Positions 11,511 through 24,657 of a DNA stretch of 64,000 nt are shown piece after piece. Under the pieces are notes generated by a model. That model searched no databases. It saw nothing but the letters and a program-made list of their open reading frames with translations, and was not told where the DNA came from. Numbering within the stretch: position 1 is the first letter of the stretch; each line of letters begins with the position of its first letter. This stretch comes from Ecdyonurus torrentis. Lineage: Eukaryota; Arthropoda; Insecta; Ephemeroptera; Heptageniidae. The DNA lies in contig OX439131.1 in assembly GCA_949318235.1 (NCBI GenBank), positions 17,063,272 through 17,127,271 of the forward strand. Direction: 5' to 3'. Position numbers and translations under genes: made by a program.

Positions 11511-13291
11511 TTAATAACTAATAACATTTAGCCACTAATCTAATAACAAAATACTATAAAATATAAACTATTAATTTTTTTTTAAATATAGTATTTATTT
11601 CTAGCAAAATTTGAAAACAAGACCAATTAATCACATTAAATAATCATTTTATATATAAAGTTCCACCTTTATTTCAGGATTTATTTAATGAATGATTTTT
11701 TTTTTGAAACCATAAGGAAGGTATAAAAGAAGTAAAGAAAAGTAACAAAAGAAATTTATTTTAAACATCGTTATCTCAAAATATTATCAGCTCAGTTACT
11801 TTTTATCTCTTCTTCAAAAAGATTTTTTTTTTTAAATATATAACTTTTAGTTCTATAACAACTTGAAGTCAAGACTTATTAACATTTGCCCTGCGGATGA
11901 ATATCGATAAGGAAGCATTGTGTATATACCCACAATCATATATATATAGAAGGTTAATCGTAACTCGAGTAAAAAGTAGCAAAAGTCACATAAAACCAAG
12001 TGGAAAATTATTGATAAGAATAAAGAGAAGAACTTGCAACTTATAGAATTGTAAAACTTTTAAGATTTAAATAAGAATTTTTTTTTTCTTTCACTATCTA
12101 AATATTGCCTAAGGAAATATTACAACTGCAGATGCTTGAAATGATAAAAAAATCTAATTATTATGCTCCTTTAAAAAAAAATTATAAAGTAAATGGTGGC
12201 ACGCTCTCACGCTATACATTTTTAAATTTAATTTTTTTTTTTTTAATTTGCTTTACGTGTGTTATATTTATATAATTTAACACATCATTTCACGTTTTTT
12301 TCATGCATAATTTGAAAGTGATAAATGTTATGAAATCAACGTATCATGCTGAATATATCAAATTATATAAAGAAAATATTTATAGTAATACAAGCTATAT
12401 ATATGAATGATCAGTTCATCAATTTTTTGTGCGTAAGAAAATAATCAGAAGCGTTTTATTAATTTTTTTTCTTGAAGCCACATGCTGTAATTTTTTTTAT
12501 ATCGTTTCTTATTATTTTTTTAACCAAGTGACAAAAGGTTAAAAATAAAAACGCGTTCGTGCTGTATCACGCTGAACAATAATTATGAAAAGGATTGTTG
12601 TATTATAACAATACGTGCGTGTAAGTTGCTGCTAAAATTTAAATAATAGTGCATAGTCAGCGTTATTTTGTTGTATCATAATCACACCTGTTTAAAATTT
12701 ATGCAAAAAATAATTAATTTTAAGGTTAATTAATAAGTTTTTTATGTTCGTTTTTTTCTATAAAAATATACAAACATACTTTTTTTTTAGCTTTTAAATG
12801 TTGTTAAATTTATCAAAAGGGAAAAAAATCGGTATATCAAAGAGTACTGACAGTTTGGATAAAATTTTGTTATAGGCTCTGGCCTTATACTGCATTGCAG
12901 CTATTGATCAATTCAACATATTATATAAACAACTTTTTGAATTGCTTTGTAGTCTTGCAGTTTCAGCTTACAACTAAAACAAAACATATTTGAATGACTT
13001 TTCCATGAAGTCCAAAGTGCGTAACAATTTTCTAAAATAAAAAGAATAAAAATTCGATCAGGAACTTTTTTTTTTATGTGACTGCAAAAATGACAAATTT
13101 AATGAATGACCACTAACATAAATAATAATATAAAAGTATTAGAAATCTAATATACTCTTTGCAATATATAAATGTAATTATAAATGCTTATTTTGTCTTC
13201 TCTTGTAGGTATTATGTCATTCTTAAGAATATCTTAATCCTTAATTATTTATAACTTCTTAATTGTTAAAAATAACATAATAACATAAAGA
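11511..13291. other. AT-rich DNA, no gene seen
   Basis: Long homopolymer-rich AT sequence. No exon-like segment, inverted repeat or RNA gene recognised. Confidence 0.5.
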
Positions 13292-13440
13292 TGTATTCAC
13301 ATATTCATTTATTTGTTATAAAAAACATTAAATTGTTAATTAGCATTTTCTTTAAATGGGAATAATTATTTTGCTTGTGCAAAGTTTCAACAAAGAAATA
13401 CTTAAATATATGAATCTTAACAACAAATCCATTATTATCT
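13292..13440 (+). repeat. Solo arm of the 57.5-kb foldback element
   Basis: Starts TGTATTCACATATTCATTTA and continues with TTAAATGGGAATAAT and TTTTGCT, in the same order and spacing as the left arm of the palindromic element at 57519-57954. The G+C-rich centre and the right arm are absent. Confidence 0.7.
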
Positions 13441-13523
13441 TTATTCGTCTACCTTAAAGTTATTTAAAACAATCAGTATCATTGATATTATCATCGTTTA
13501 TTACCAAGAATGAATAAGAATAG

Positions 13524-13661
13524 GCTTGTTCGTACGCATATTATACCTTGCTCCAAAATAATGCGCAATCTTATTTTTAAAACCATAGGTGATCGTCATA
13601 TTTTTTTTTTCCTGTTTCAGTGCACAAAAAAAAAAAAAAAAAAAGTTTTACGCACAAGCTT
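13524..13661. mobile_element. MITE family A, degenerate copy with expanded A run
   Basis: Retains GCTTGTTCGTA at the left, ATGCGCA and GGTGATCGTC inside, and TTACGCACAAGC at the right. The short A run next to the TGCAC word has grown to about 19 bases. Confidence 0.65.
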
Positions 13662-14558
13662 TATTAAGCTTTGTCATTAGCCATTGGCATTTCATAGTAA
13701 CATACATAAGAGAAACAAGTAGTTACTTCGGTTAACGTCTGATTCTAATACACAAATAACATAAAACTATATTTAACAAGTATACATACTGTATATAAAG
13801 TTTGCAAATTTTGCAAAAACTTATACATCACAATAATTAGAAATGAGAACAAAAGTTATATAAAATATAAATCTAGTAAAATTTTCTGTATTTTCTCTAT
13901 TTTAATAGTTTCTATATACTACGTTTGTCTCTGTTTAAGATTGTCTATTTCGTCAACTTTATGTAACATTGAATATGATATATTATTACTTTCAGTATTG
14001 TTAACGAAAATTGCTCTTATACCATATTTTAGTATTTTATTGCTTAAAAAATATAATAAAATAAAATCCAAAGAGAGTATCATTATTAATGTTTCTTAAT
14101 AACGGTTTCCAATTTTTCATTATTGTATAATTCGATTCCTATAGTTCTTTTGTATAGATTTGAAGTAAAGTAAAGAGGTATTTTTAGTCTTGTATAGCTT
14201 TCAACTTTGAGGAGGAGGTTGTTTTAATTTGTGATTTTTTAGTAACTTCGAAGCCTGATAAGTGTTAATTAATGTTAAGGAGTTTATCTTTTTTTTTTGT
14301 CTGATTATTAGAGAAAAATTGAAATATACTTATTAATTTTATTACAAAATTTTAAGAGACATAAATAAGTGCATAAAATCTACCTATAAATTATAATACT
14401 TAAAATGAATGTGCACCCTCTTATGGATATATAGAAAACGCAAGAAAAGTTACGTGTTATAAAAGGGGAAGGTTGAGCAGAAGCATTAATATATTTCACA
14501 ATATATTAAAAAAAAAAGATATAAAATTCATTAATCAACATAAAAGAAGTTAGATGTA
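13662..14558. other. AT-rich DNA, no gene seen
   Basis: No gene, element or RNA recognised. Confidence 0.5.
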
Positions 14559-14756
14559 TTAAAGGTAATGAGGCAGATATAAAAATATATTTTCCTCGAT
14601 GCACCCTCTTCGCGAGCATTTCTTGAGTAAATCTGACGTAGTTACGGTAACAAATTTAGCCACCCCTGTATGTATGTGTAAGCTTGGTACGCGGTAGATT
14701 AGAGCCAAGCAATGCGACAGCTTAGGCGGACTAATCCTTCGGCTTCCCTCTGACAT
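14559..14756 (-). other. G+C-richer island with an open minus-strand frame
   Basis: About 170 bp with visibly higher G+C than the neighbours. The minus strand is open from an ATG (MSEGSRRISPPKLSHC...) for 65 codons. The middle contains CAGGGGTGGCTAAA on the minus strand, a word typical of hAT transposon ends, but no matching opposite end was found. It could be an exon or a transposon fragment; evidence is too weak to call a gene. Confidence 0.3.
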
Positions 14757-14786
14757 AGCTACATTTGTTCTTCTATCCTAACACCC

Positions 14787-15098
14787 ATGACAAAATATAT
14801 AAATTGCAAGACATTACGAAATATAATAAAGATTCTACTTGCCAGTTTTTTAGTTATTTTTTTGTTGTTTCATTTTTCTCCAAGATCGTTATTTCAAAAG
14901 ACATATTTGCTTGACTGTTTTCTTTGCTACAAAAATTATTCGTATAAGAGGTTAATAAACGACACAATCAGATTGCTTATAGTTAGTAAAAATTTACTAT
15001 ATGAAAAAGCGTTTCCTTTCATTGACCGAAAAATTGAAGTAATAATGACAATGTTAGCCCATTCTAAGCAACATTTTATTCCTCATAACATAATATAA
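14787..15098 (+). CDS. Possible 103-residue ORF with an N-terminal membrane segment
   Basis: ATG-started frame. Residues about 14-30 are strongly hydrophobic (ILLASFLVIFLLFHF), like a signal anchor; the rest is Lys/Asn/Ile/Leu-rich. One ORF of this length is about what chance gives in 64 kb at this base composition, the last codons fall in a MITE copy, and no family is recognised. Probably not a gene. Confidence 0.12.
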   Translation: MTKYINCKTLRNIIKILLASFLVIFLLFHFSPRSLFQKTYLLDCFLCYKNYSYKRLINDTIRLLIVSKNLLYEKAFPFIDRKIEVIMTMLAHSKQHFIPHNII

Positions 15099-15232
15099 TG
15101 TATTTTTGCATAATAACTATGTTACATAACATACCAATTATTATGATGTATACTATAGTTACAATTTAGCAACATTTATGCTATAATGACGATAATGCAA
15201 CATTAAATATACGTAACCTCTTATTTCCGTGT
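15084..15232. mobile_element. MITE family B, partial copy
   Basis: Contains TTTATGCTATAATGAC, ATGCAACATTAAAT and an end-like TTATTTCCGTG. Family B units have AT-rich palindromic halves built from GCATAAAT words and ends of the form CACGGA-A-rich. The left end is degraded. Confidence 0.7.
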
Positions 15233-17639
15233 TGCGGTGATTAAGCAGAGCAGCAATATATTGCATAATGAATAATACTATTATAAAACACCGCAATTTT
15301 TTCTATTTTTAAATGTCAATATAATTAAAAAAAAAAACTTGCGGCATTGAATAAATGTGCATCTTATATAAAATATATATGAGAAGATTTTTTGAAAATA
15401 TGCTGTTAAAAGTAAGCTACAGTTATAATCATACCTAATAAAGATTAACATTGATTGAAATACTTACTTCCGTGTATGAGGTGTGGTATTAATTAAATCT
15501 TTAAAATTTTAAATAAAGTATAACTCTTAAAATTTCAGATGTAAAAAAAGTATAATACCATAGATATTATACTACGGTAGCTGTATAAATATGATATATT
15601 TTTAAAATGGTGCCAACACCACGTTATACAAAATATTACATTCAAAGGTTTTGAAGCCTAATTTATCAATGCTCGACATTTCTATAAATCTTCTCATTTC
15701 ATGGTGGATCTTTTGTTAAGCCACAAACATTTAGACATGTTGTATATTACAAATTTCTTCGTCAATGTTTTATTATATATACATATTATACCTGTAACGT
15801 TGATATACAGTATACAATTGTATAAATTTTATACAAAAGTATCCTGTATATATGCAACCAGTCGGACCAAAAGTTTTCAATTAGAGTAATATCGTGTGGT
15901 AAAACGAAACAATATAATAAAATTTAACTTGAATTTAAAAGCATTGAATATTTGAACATTCATGATTTCTTTTCTTGTTGTATATTTAAGTTGTTGTTTT
16001 TTAATTAAGCATAATACTTTTTATATAATAGAATAAATTTTATAATCCGCACGTCAAATTAATTACTATGCTCATTAAAAATGTTAAAAAATATGTCATC
16101 TTTTTTCACAAAGAAAATTCACATTTGTAATCAAGCAATTATGATCTATATAAGATTTTAAAAATTATCTTACATTCTGATCTGAATTTATTAAAATCCT
16201 TGACAGATTATAGAAGAGAAATGGATATTATTAAATACAAAATTATTTAAATGACGATATTAGTGCAGTTTTTCTAAATCTTAAATTAATTCGCCTTAAA
16301 ATTAATACGTAGCATTATTTCAGCTGCTTACTATTTTTCATAACAATAAAAAAAGAACCTAATACGACTATACGAAATATGAGCACTTTTTTTTTTTTTT
16401 TTTTTTTTACTTGAAACAAAAGAGTAAGATTATTAATGTTTAAAACTTGTTGTGTCATGATTATAATAATTTTTGTTGAGAACTAAAAAGTTGACTTTTG
16501 TTTTGTGTATATTATAAGAAAAGTTGTATGGTATATAAAATACTGTACACATGACGGCGGAAGTTTAAGTTTTCTTCTTGTTCTTTTGTACATAAGGAAG
16601 CTTGGCCAAATGATGATGATACACGATAAAGTTGCTTAAAACAAAAGAAATAGAAGAGAAAAATAAGAATAGCTTATGGCCTCTTATTATTATAACACAA
16701 TCTCAACAAGCATGTTATATTGTTGTTGTTGTTGTTGTTTTGTTGACTTTTATTATAAACTAGTATAATAATAAAATAGTGTTTGTTTTCTATGCATATT
16801 AACAAGAGTGATGTATGTGCGGACGAAGTCAAGAAAACTAAAAAAGCTTTTCATGCTGAAGACCTCAACAATAGGATTACTTTTGTTTTATTATTATTAT
16901 ATAAAATAACAATACACCACCAAGTTTCCTTCTTTCTTCTTCTTCTTCAACATCATCTTCTTCTTCTTCTTCTTCTTCTTCTAGTTTTTGTTCTTTTTCT
17001 ACTACACTGGTGATGCTAGTCATGCGTTACCACCTTTTTATAACTTGATGTATACCTTTTTGTTTTCATTATATTATACTTTGTTATGTTATATAAGAAA
17101 GAGAAATAATTATCATGTTTTATTAAGTTTTATGTGCATTCTCTTTCTTTATTATGTCATGTAGTTATTTTTTAAATACAATGTAAGATTTTACAACATT
17201 ATTGAGTTAGTTTTTTTTATAAGAATGGTTAATATATTATTATTATATTTTTAAATAAACTTTTAGAATTCAATATATTTGCTATTAAAATTGTATCTGA
17301 TTTTTGCAAATGTCTTAAATACAAACTTCAAATTAGTTGTATTTAATTTAGATACTAATAGATGTCTAATAGATGTCTTATATAATAATGTCTATACTAA
17401 AATATCTAATTTAGTGTAAATATATTCTCAATTTCCTTTTACCTTTCTCAAATTATTTAAAAATGTATATTTATTACAATTATCTATAAAATAAAGTAAA
17501 AAGAAATTTTCTAATTAAAATTTCATGTTAGTAAATGAAATAATTATAATTAAAATTATTACTAATATAATTTTTTAAATTCATTTATGTAACATTACAT
17601 GTCTAACATTTCTAACTATTTATTGTAACTAACTGTACT
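15233..17639. other. AT-rich DNA with short microsatellites, no gene seen
   Basis: Contains poly-T at 16387-16408, a (TTG)n stretch near 16720 and a (CTT)n stretch near 16961-16982. A fragment resembling repeat J may lie near 16190. No exon-like segment recognised. Confidence 0.5.
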
Positions 17640-17720
17640 GTAAAACAGTTGGGTTAAATTGAGAGGTTGTATGCCTGATTTCGCCCAATAAAAGCCGTTA
17701 ATTATAATTATTAATAGAAG
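17640..17720 (+). repeat. Dispersed repeat G, copy
   Basis: Shares TTGGGTTAAATTG-GAGGTT, then ATG, TGATTT-GCCCAA and AAAA-CGTT with 61350-61440. Class unknown. Confidence 0.65.
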
Positions 17721-18261
17721 TAAAGGTATATCAGAGGTATATAGTGAAACTTTACAATTTGAATATAATTTTTAAATCTTATTTTTAAGATCAGTATTAA
17801 AAATTATTAAAGAAAAAAAAACGTTAAAAAATAAGTATTCAAAAAAATAATTCAAATTCGAACTCATAAGAGGTTTTAGATAGATAATAATTTTTATTGA
17901 AGCCACAAAAGGTATACAAAACTCACTGAAGTGGTCTGCTGATATTCTTGCTGTCAGAGGTTTATAATTTGACATTTTATATTACATATTTTTTAAAACG
18001 ATATATTTGACGATTTTCTGTAGAATCTTATAGTCCTTTTATCTTACAAAATTAAAATAACATGATTTAGATAAAAATTAATTTTTACAAATCTAACGCA
18101 TGAATTTCATAATACAATATTTTTTGGTATACTGACAGTTATTGTACTACACATTATTTGCCATTTGAATTCTTTTTATATAAAATAAAAGACAATAATT
18201 TGTATCATAATTTCCTCTAAAAGCAATTAACAGATATTAAATAATTCGCAAACAATAGAAA

Positions 18262-18593
18262 AATAAGGAAAGCCAAAACTATGCAAGGGTTTATTTTATT
18301 GAATATTCTGAAGTTGTCTTAAATAAATTGAAGTGCGATTTTATAATTTTTTAGTTTATTAAAAGTATATTTAATTAATTAAAAAACATCATGATGTGAC
18401 GTCATGATTGGTCATTTAGCATGATCGTAAACGCAAAAGTTACCAACCGTTACGTTATATTACAATTTTCAAATTTTAATTAAAAATACTAAATAAAGTC
18501 AAAAAAATTACAAAACTACACACCAATCGTTTCCAAGTTATTTTCTCTTTCAGAATATACAATAAAAACAATTCTTTAGCCTTCCTCATTATT
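18262..18593. mobile_element. MITE family I, copy 1
   Basis: Palindromic element. Ends resemble AATAAGGAAAGCC at the left and GCCTTCCTCATTATT at the right, matching the 47946 copy. Near its centre it carries TGACGTCA at 18397-18404 and AAAGTTACCAACC. About 330 bp, no coding capacity. Confidence 0.75.
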
Positions 18594-20019
18594 ATTTCTC
18601 ATGGTAACAAAGATGATTCAAGTTATTAAAAATACAAAATGTTTAAAACATATTGTTAATTAAGTATATAGGAAGTCCGCAGAAAGATAATATATGAGTT
18701 GAAAGTGTAAATAAAATAATTTTACAGCAAATATAATGAGATTTATGCAAATTATGTGAGCATCTTGAATGTTAAGTAAATGTAAATTTTACCGACCTTT
18801 TATTATATGCACTTGGAATTAAACATTTCACGTTTCATACCCAAGTCCTGCATATATATATACGAGAGAGGAATACGGTTGTAGTATTTAAGTACTGCAG
18901 TGGCCGTGATGTTCAAATATTAGAGACACTAATTGCTATTTTTAGTAAAAATAATACACAATTAAAACTTCTTATTTACAATTCTAAACATAAGACTAAA
19001 CATATGTTATCAAAACTTTTATGTAACTTTTGATCTTATATGCAAAAAGTTTAGAATCATAAAAGTTTTTTTTTATATTCATTAAAATGTTGTTATGATT
19101 GTATATAATAAGCCTTGCCCACTTACTATGTGGAAAATAGGGCGCGTAATAATAATAATAAATTATATAGCTACTCTTCATATAATTCTAAGTATTATAG
19201 TTTCTAGCTAAATTTTCAAATTGTGCTTCATCTTGTATAAAAAAACTATATACTGATGAAAACTAATTTGGAAACAAAAAACTTACATAACAAATTATTG
19301 TTGTTTTCATTAATTTCGTTTCTATTCATTGATGTATTGTACATTTTTGATGTTGTTCTTCAGCAACTTTGTTATCTTGATTCTTATATTTTCTTGGTTG
19401 ATCTTTATTTAGAAGCCACAAAAGGTCCAAACCTGCTCACAAAGTCCTTTGATTTTGTTTATTCAAACAATATTTTGAAGTCAGAGTGTGTATTTTATCA
19501 TTTCAATAATTAAATTTTATACAGTTATTAAATCTTACTATATCATATCGTTTCATGATATACGTAAATTGCGTGATTTAAGTTTTCTTTATAATCTTAA
19601 ATTTGCAATTTTATAACTCATGATAGACCCAAATAGTGAATTAGATTACGATTATATTTGACAATTCAAAATAATAATTTTCATTAAAGTATCATTAATC
19701 ATCAAACGAAGAAATATTAAACTTTTAATTGCTTTACGAAATTCCTGGAGAATGCAAGTGAAATGAGACCGTTAAGGACCATATTTTTTATTAGTATTAA
19801 AAACACGAGAAAACTTATTTTATTTTTGCTTATAGTGCTTCAAAAATTTGCATTATTTTAAGTTGCCCCAGAAGTTGCAGTTTTATATAATTAACATTTT
19901 TTGAAGATTCATAGGAAATAGTTATACAATACAGTGCAATTACAAGTGTTACGGTATTTTTTTCATATGTTTACAGAGAAGAATAAATTTAGTTGCTGTT
20001 TTTTGATTGAAAATAATAT
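18594..20019. other. AT-rich DNA, no gene seen
   Basis: No exon-like segment or element recognised. The frame at 19256-19513 is AT-driven and starts in ordinary sequence. Confidence 0.45.
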
Positions 20020-20131
20020 TAATGCTGTTCGTAAACCCTGTTCTCTGCACCAAAAATGACGATCGCCTATGGTTATTCAAATGGAATGCGCATTTTTTGG
20101 TGCAAGAGAACAGGGTTTACGAACAACATTA
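20020..20131. mobile_element. MITE family A, best-preserved copy
   Basis: 112 bp, inverted ends of about 37 bp with few mismatches: TAATGCTGTTCGTAAACCCT at the left and the inverted AGGGTTTACGAACAACATTA at the right. Core GACGATCGCC and TGCGCA. TA on both edges fits a TA target-site duplication. The core orientation is inverted relative to the copy at 5-116. Confidence 0.93.
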
Positions 20132-20306
20132 TTAAAATATAAATAATTATTAATTATTATTTAAGAATAACATATTAACACATAATTCATTACAAATATT
20201 ATAAATTTCAAATATAGCATACAACTTTGTCTAAAAATCTTAGGTTTGAGCTATCTTTTTAGGTCTTATATCAAGAACAAAACAATAACAAAACAAAAAA
20301 AACTTT

Positions 20307-20500
20307 ATAATTATTATGCTAGCTCATTTTCAGCACAAATTGTTCAATAAAACATAATCTATGCTATACTTCATAATAGCTATATTACAAAGCATAAATA
20401 GTGTGGTGTACAGCATAATTATTTATGTTGTTCTAATTTTGTATCATTTATGCCATAATGACAAAAATGCAACATAAAATAAATAATTTATTCTTTAAGT
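20307..20500. mobile_element. MITE family B, copy
   Basis: Contains AATTATTATGCTAGCTCATT, CAGCACAAATTGTTCAATA and CATTTATGCCATAATGACAA, as in the complete copy at 58108-58313. Ends are eroded. Confidence 0.8.
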
Positions 20501-21112
20501 TATATAGTTCTATTATTTTTTTATTTTTAACGAGCTACTTTGTATCTTCTCTGTTATATATACAATAAAATTACTTTACTTTTTACTATACTCCATAGTG
20601 ATCCAAGAAATACATGCAGTATATAACAAGAAGTAGAATAAAGTTGAGAGAAAGTAAATTGTTGCAGATATATATAGGATCTAGGTAAACAATTTCCAAC
20701 AATGACCATGCCTATAGGACCTGTTAAATGAAATGAAATGATAATTCACTGAAACTGCATGGAGCACAATTATGTTATATATTTACAATCTCTTAATATC
20801 ATAATAAAGTATACTCTACAGTATATTGCTGAGGCTGAGAACTTGAAATTAAAAGTTTTATTATTTCAATGCTTACCAAGGTTTTATAAACCTTGAATGC
20901 TTACGATTTTTTTTTTACAGCAGTGCAAAAATATCAATGCTTTTATAATTAAAAAAAAGTAATATTTTTCAGTTAAAATTAAATTTATGTATAATTAATC
21001 ACGTGGTTTAGAGAGTGCATGAGTATAAATAACTCTTACTGTAAACACAAGTATGAATTTGAATTATACTCATAAAACATAATAGCAGAGCAATAGTATA
21101 ACACTATATGTA
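20501..21112. other. AT-rich DNA, no gene seen
   Basis: Nothing recognised. Confidence 0.5.
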
Positions 21113-21117
21113 TTATA

Positions 21118-21171
<54 letters not shown>
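21113..21171. repeat. (AT)n microsatellite
   Basis: AT tract with one phase break; flanked by further AT-rich sequence. Confidence 0.95.
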
Positions 21172-21173
<2 letters not shown>

Positions 21174-21912
21174 TTGTAAATTAATATTATATATAGCAAT
21201 AATTGTAATCACAATAAATTCAATAATTATTAACAACTTATTCCCTCACATAATTAATTTAACTGGCAATAATAAACGTAATGTAAAAATGTTTTGAATC
21301 GAATATAATTTTTTAATTCATGTAAAAAAAGCTTCTATGCGTAGTATATTACGTCTTCTTAAATTTTAGTTATCTTTATCAACGGTTATTAGTAAAAAAA
21401 AAAATGTATATTTTGCAAATAAATTATCGTTTTCAAAATATTTCATAGATATAATTAATATATTATTTATGAAATCAAAATTTTAATTATTATATAACAA
21501 ATCAATCGAGTATCATGGTTTATGGAATGTCTTGTTAATAAACATATCGAATCTCATTAAATTTTTAATATGTGAAATAATAACATAGAAAAGAATGCCT
21601 AGTACTATAGTGTAAGAAGAGTAAAACAAGCTGATTTTCGTTGCATTACGTAAAATTCTTCATCATATTATACATGTTAATAAATTGAAACAACTTAGAA
21701 ATATATGAAACTTAAAACATACATATAATAAAAAGTAAAAACATATAAAACATAATTATGACGTCATGATATGTATGTAAAAACATACGCCTCTGAAACG
21801 TCTTCAACTTTTGTAACAATTTGCGTTTGCCTAATCACTTATATTAGCTAATCTATAATAGTGGTAAAGCGCTTGCTTTTATTTTCATAATTTCTTAGAT
21901 GCTATATAGGGT
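21172..21912. other. AT-rich DNA, no gene seen
   Basis: Contains a TGACGTCA octamer at 21759-21766 outside any repeat copy I could define. No gene recognised. Confidence 0.45.
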
Positions 21913-22209
21913 GGTATGTGGATGACGTCATATTTAATGCACTTGGAGGCCATACTGGAGTAGTGAATAACATTGCCCAGCATAGGATAAACTTTGTTTT
22001 AGGCAATATTCATTGGGAAATCTGTTAATTTTTTGTTATTTTTCTCACATACTTGAGATACTAATTCAACATATTTACCGCATCAATACTCTCACAAATA
22101 TTGCATAGTGTTTTTAAACTGGCAAAATGAGTTATTTTCCTATGCCACCCATGTTATTGAGTGATCCAACATGGCGACTTTAACATGAATGCATAGACCC
22201 TATAGTATA
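21913..22209 (+). repeat. Dispersed repeat C, full copy
   Basis: Aligns along its whole length with 3393-3690, including TGACGTCATATTT, CATACTGGAGTA, AACATTGC and AAATGAGTTATTTTCCTATG. Confidence 0.85.
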
Positions 22210-23243
22210 AAAAGTAACACTATAATATCAATTCCTTATTGTTTTATTTTTCTTGTTTATCTTTTCTCAGTACTCAGTAAGATTGGAACAAGGCATAGAT
22301 CCTATAAAGAAGTAATTTAAATAAATATAATATTGTATTTTAAAATACATGCTGCTTTTATTTTTTCTTCTTTAAGATGTCGTAGTTTTAATCAATTAAT
22401 CTATAATTTATAAATGTGTATGTATATGAATACTTTAAAAATATTATTATGATTAATATTTTTTGCTAATTATTATTCAATAATCTATACACGTCACAGG
22501 CTAGGAAATATCAAAACATAATACGTCTTATTTACTCATGCATTACCAAAATTATGCATTAAATTTTTATTCATTTTATTAAAAGAAATACATTTATCAA
22601 CCCCTAATAACTATATATTATAAAATATATTTTTTTTTATATAATTAAATTTTAGTGTAATGTTTGAGAATGTATAGAATTATAAAAACTAAAAGATGAA
22701 AAAGCTCTTAATTTTTTATGTGCGTAAAAATTTAAAAACTTTCTCTCAATTTTCAAAATCTTTGAAAATTTCTACATGCGGTACATGGCGACATTGTTCT
22801 ATTATTCATAAGTTCGCAAAGTTTTCGAGGACATAATGACTTTTCAATCCTCGAGATTACCTGAAGTCTAAGTAAAATTATAGGTAAGCAAATATTCACT
22901 TCATATTTATTTATTAGAATTATTTTACTATATAATATAAACTCTGATTCCGTGTATATATTTTATATATATAAGACTTTGTTTTCATGGTCTATGATAA
23001 TTTTAGTTACATAAAACTTTCAATCTTATAAGCTTAGAATAGACAGTATGAAAGGTAAAAAAATATAATACGTATACTTTAGTTTAACCGAAATATTTTT
23101 AGTCTTACTTAAGTTTAAAATACTGTACACCAACTAAGAACAAAATTTTGTTATAAAATTTAGTTTTTGTAAAGGAGATTCTTATTGTTTTTGTTCCGCT
23201 GACTCAAGTTTTCCAATAAGTTAGTTTTAATCTTGTGTTACAG
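22210..23243. other. AT-rich DNA, no gene seen
   Basis: Nothing recognised except that its last ~20 bases form a pyrimidine-rich splice acceptor for the segment that follows. Confidence 0.45.
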
Positions 23244-23337
23244 ATTCAGTTTGGTTCTTCCCCCTAAGGATATGTTACGAGGTCGTATAAGACGTGCATG
23301 CCGCCCCGGCAAACACGCAAGCAAGAAACCAAGATAG
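23244..23337 (+). CDS. Candidate terminal exon, basic C-terminus, unrecognised gene
   Basis: Directly follows a very good acceptor, TTAATCTTGTGTTACAG. After one leading base the frame reads FSLVLPPKDMLRGRIRR, then ACRPGKHASKKPR, to a TAG at 23335-23337. The other two plus frames stop early. The segment and the next ~110 bp are strikingly G+C-rich for this window. The same frame continues open for 36 codons past the TAG to a TAA at 23446, which hints at either a shorter coding end plus 3' UTR or stop readthrough. AATAAA occurs near 23604. The minus strand is also open across the island, so strand is not certain. Family not recognised. Confidence 0.4.
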
Positions 23338-23459
23338 TTCACCGCAAGATTGAGCACCAGTGACCACAGACCGCGGCGCCATCTCGCGGTGACCCGCATC
23401 AACCACATCACGCACCTCTGCTTTCGAGTAGGCGTGAGCAAGTCTTAAGATTTTAGGTC

Positions 23460-24143
23460 TAAGACTTGATACTTCATGTATATCATGATTTTCATTGATG
23501 TATGAGAAATTGAGCTCTTCTCTGTTGATTTAACAATTACTTGATTGTGACAATATTCTATACGTGTATAATAAAAACAGCCTTTAACTGTTTTCTTGAA
23601 AAATAATAAATAAACAATAAATATTCTGTTTATATTCTTATTTTTTTTAATGAAATGTAGACAAAATATAGCACTGTCATTTAAAAAATTAACAAAATAA
23701 AACATTAATATAAAATAAGTTGCAAAAGTCATGTTGTTGTCATTTTGAAATTTTATTAGTTTTTATGATGTTTTGCCAATAATATTTATTTCAAAAAAAA
23801 TTTACGTACTATTTATAATGTCGTACCTTATTTACAAAAACTTCAAAATAATTGTTTTAAAAGTTCTTATTTTAGTCATTCAATGGGCGATTTTCAACTC
23901 TGTGAGTCTGAATATATTCAGACGATATGTTATCAAAATGTTATAACATTATGAAATACGAAAAATAACAAAAACAAAAAAGTTTATGAATTAATTTTTG
24001 TCAAATGTGCACCAAAAGTTTTCGTTTTTAAGGTCATTTAGAAACGTAATCGCAAACAATTTTTTATGCCATGAGGATTTTTGAAAAAAGAACCAACAAA
24101 ATATTTCAGTAAATATGTGACAATATCGTTGGACATTACTAAA

Positions 24144-24178
<35 letters not shown>

Positions 24179-24657
24179 GAATTTTTTTTTTAAATAAATT
24201 AATGAAAATATAAACCTTAAAATTAAAGGCTCATATTGTGATTGTTGGAACTTAAAATTTATGTAATTCAGTTTAAAAAAATTAAATTAATAAAAAATAA
24301 GCAAAACTAAATGCTAAAATCAATCATTTTAAGTGCTATATAGACATTCAAAATATTTTAGATATGCAAAAATTCTCTTTTATTCAAAAGATAAAATTAA
24401 AATGAATGCGATATAATATTAATCTTTGCTATAATTTATAATAAATCCATTGAAATAAAATATATGCATTTATCAAAATTTTCTTTACTTATATATATAA
24501 GTTTTATCTCTTTATATAATAATACTCTCTGTTATGATCATTCATCATCCTATATATATTATCTTCATATATACAAAGAAAGTTTTCTTATATATTTAAT
24601 GTAAAATTTATAGAAAATAAAAAGTTTGGAGTCATTTTTCATGAGATTTTAAATCAA
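23460..24657. other. AT-rich DNA, no gene seen
   Basis: Possible 3' flank of the 23.2-kb exon; AATAAA near 23604. A short (AT)n tract at 24147-24174. Nothing else recognised. Confidence 0.45.

Noticed and set aside
14660..14668. hAT element end (CAGGGGTGGC on the minus strand)
   Set aside because: No second end in inverted orientation and no 8-bp duplication could be found nearby.
17899..19430. Shared GAAGCCACAAAAGGT words at 17899 and 19411
   Set aside because: The match is only about 15 bp with no extension, so it does not define a repeat.
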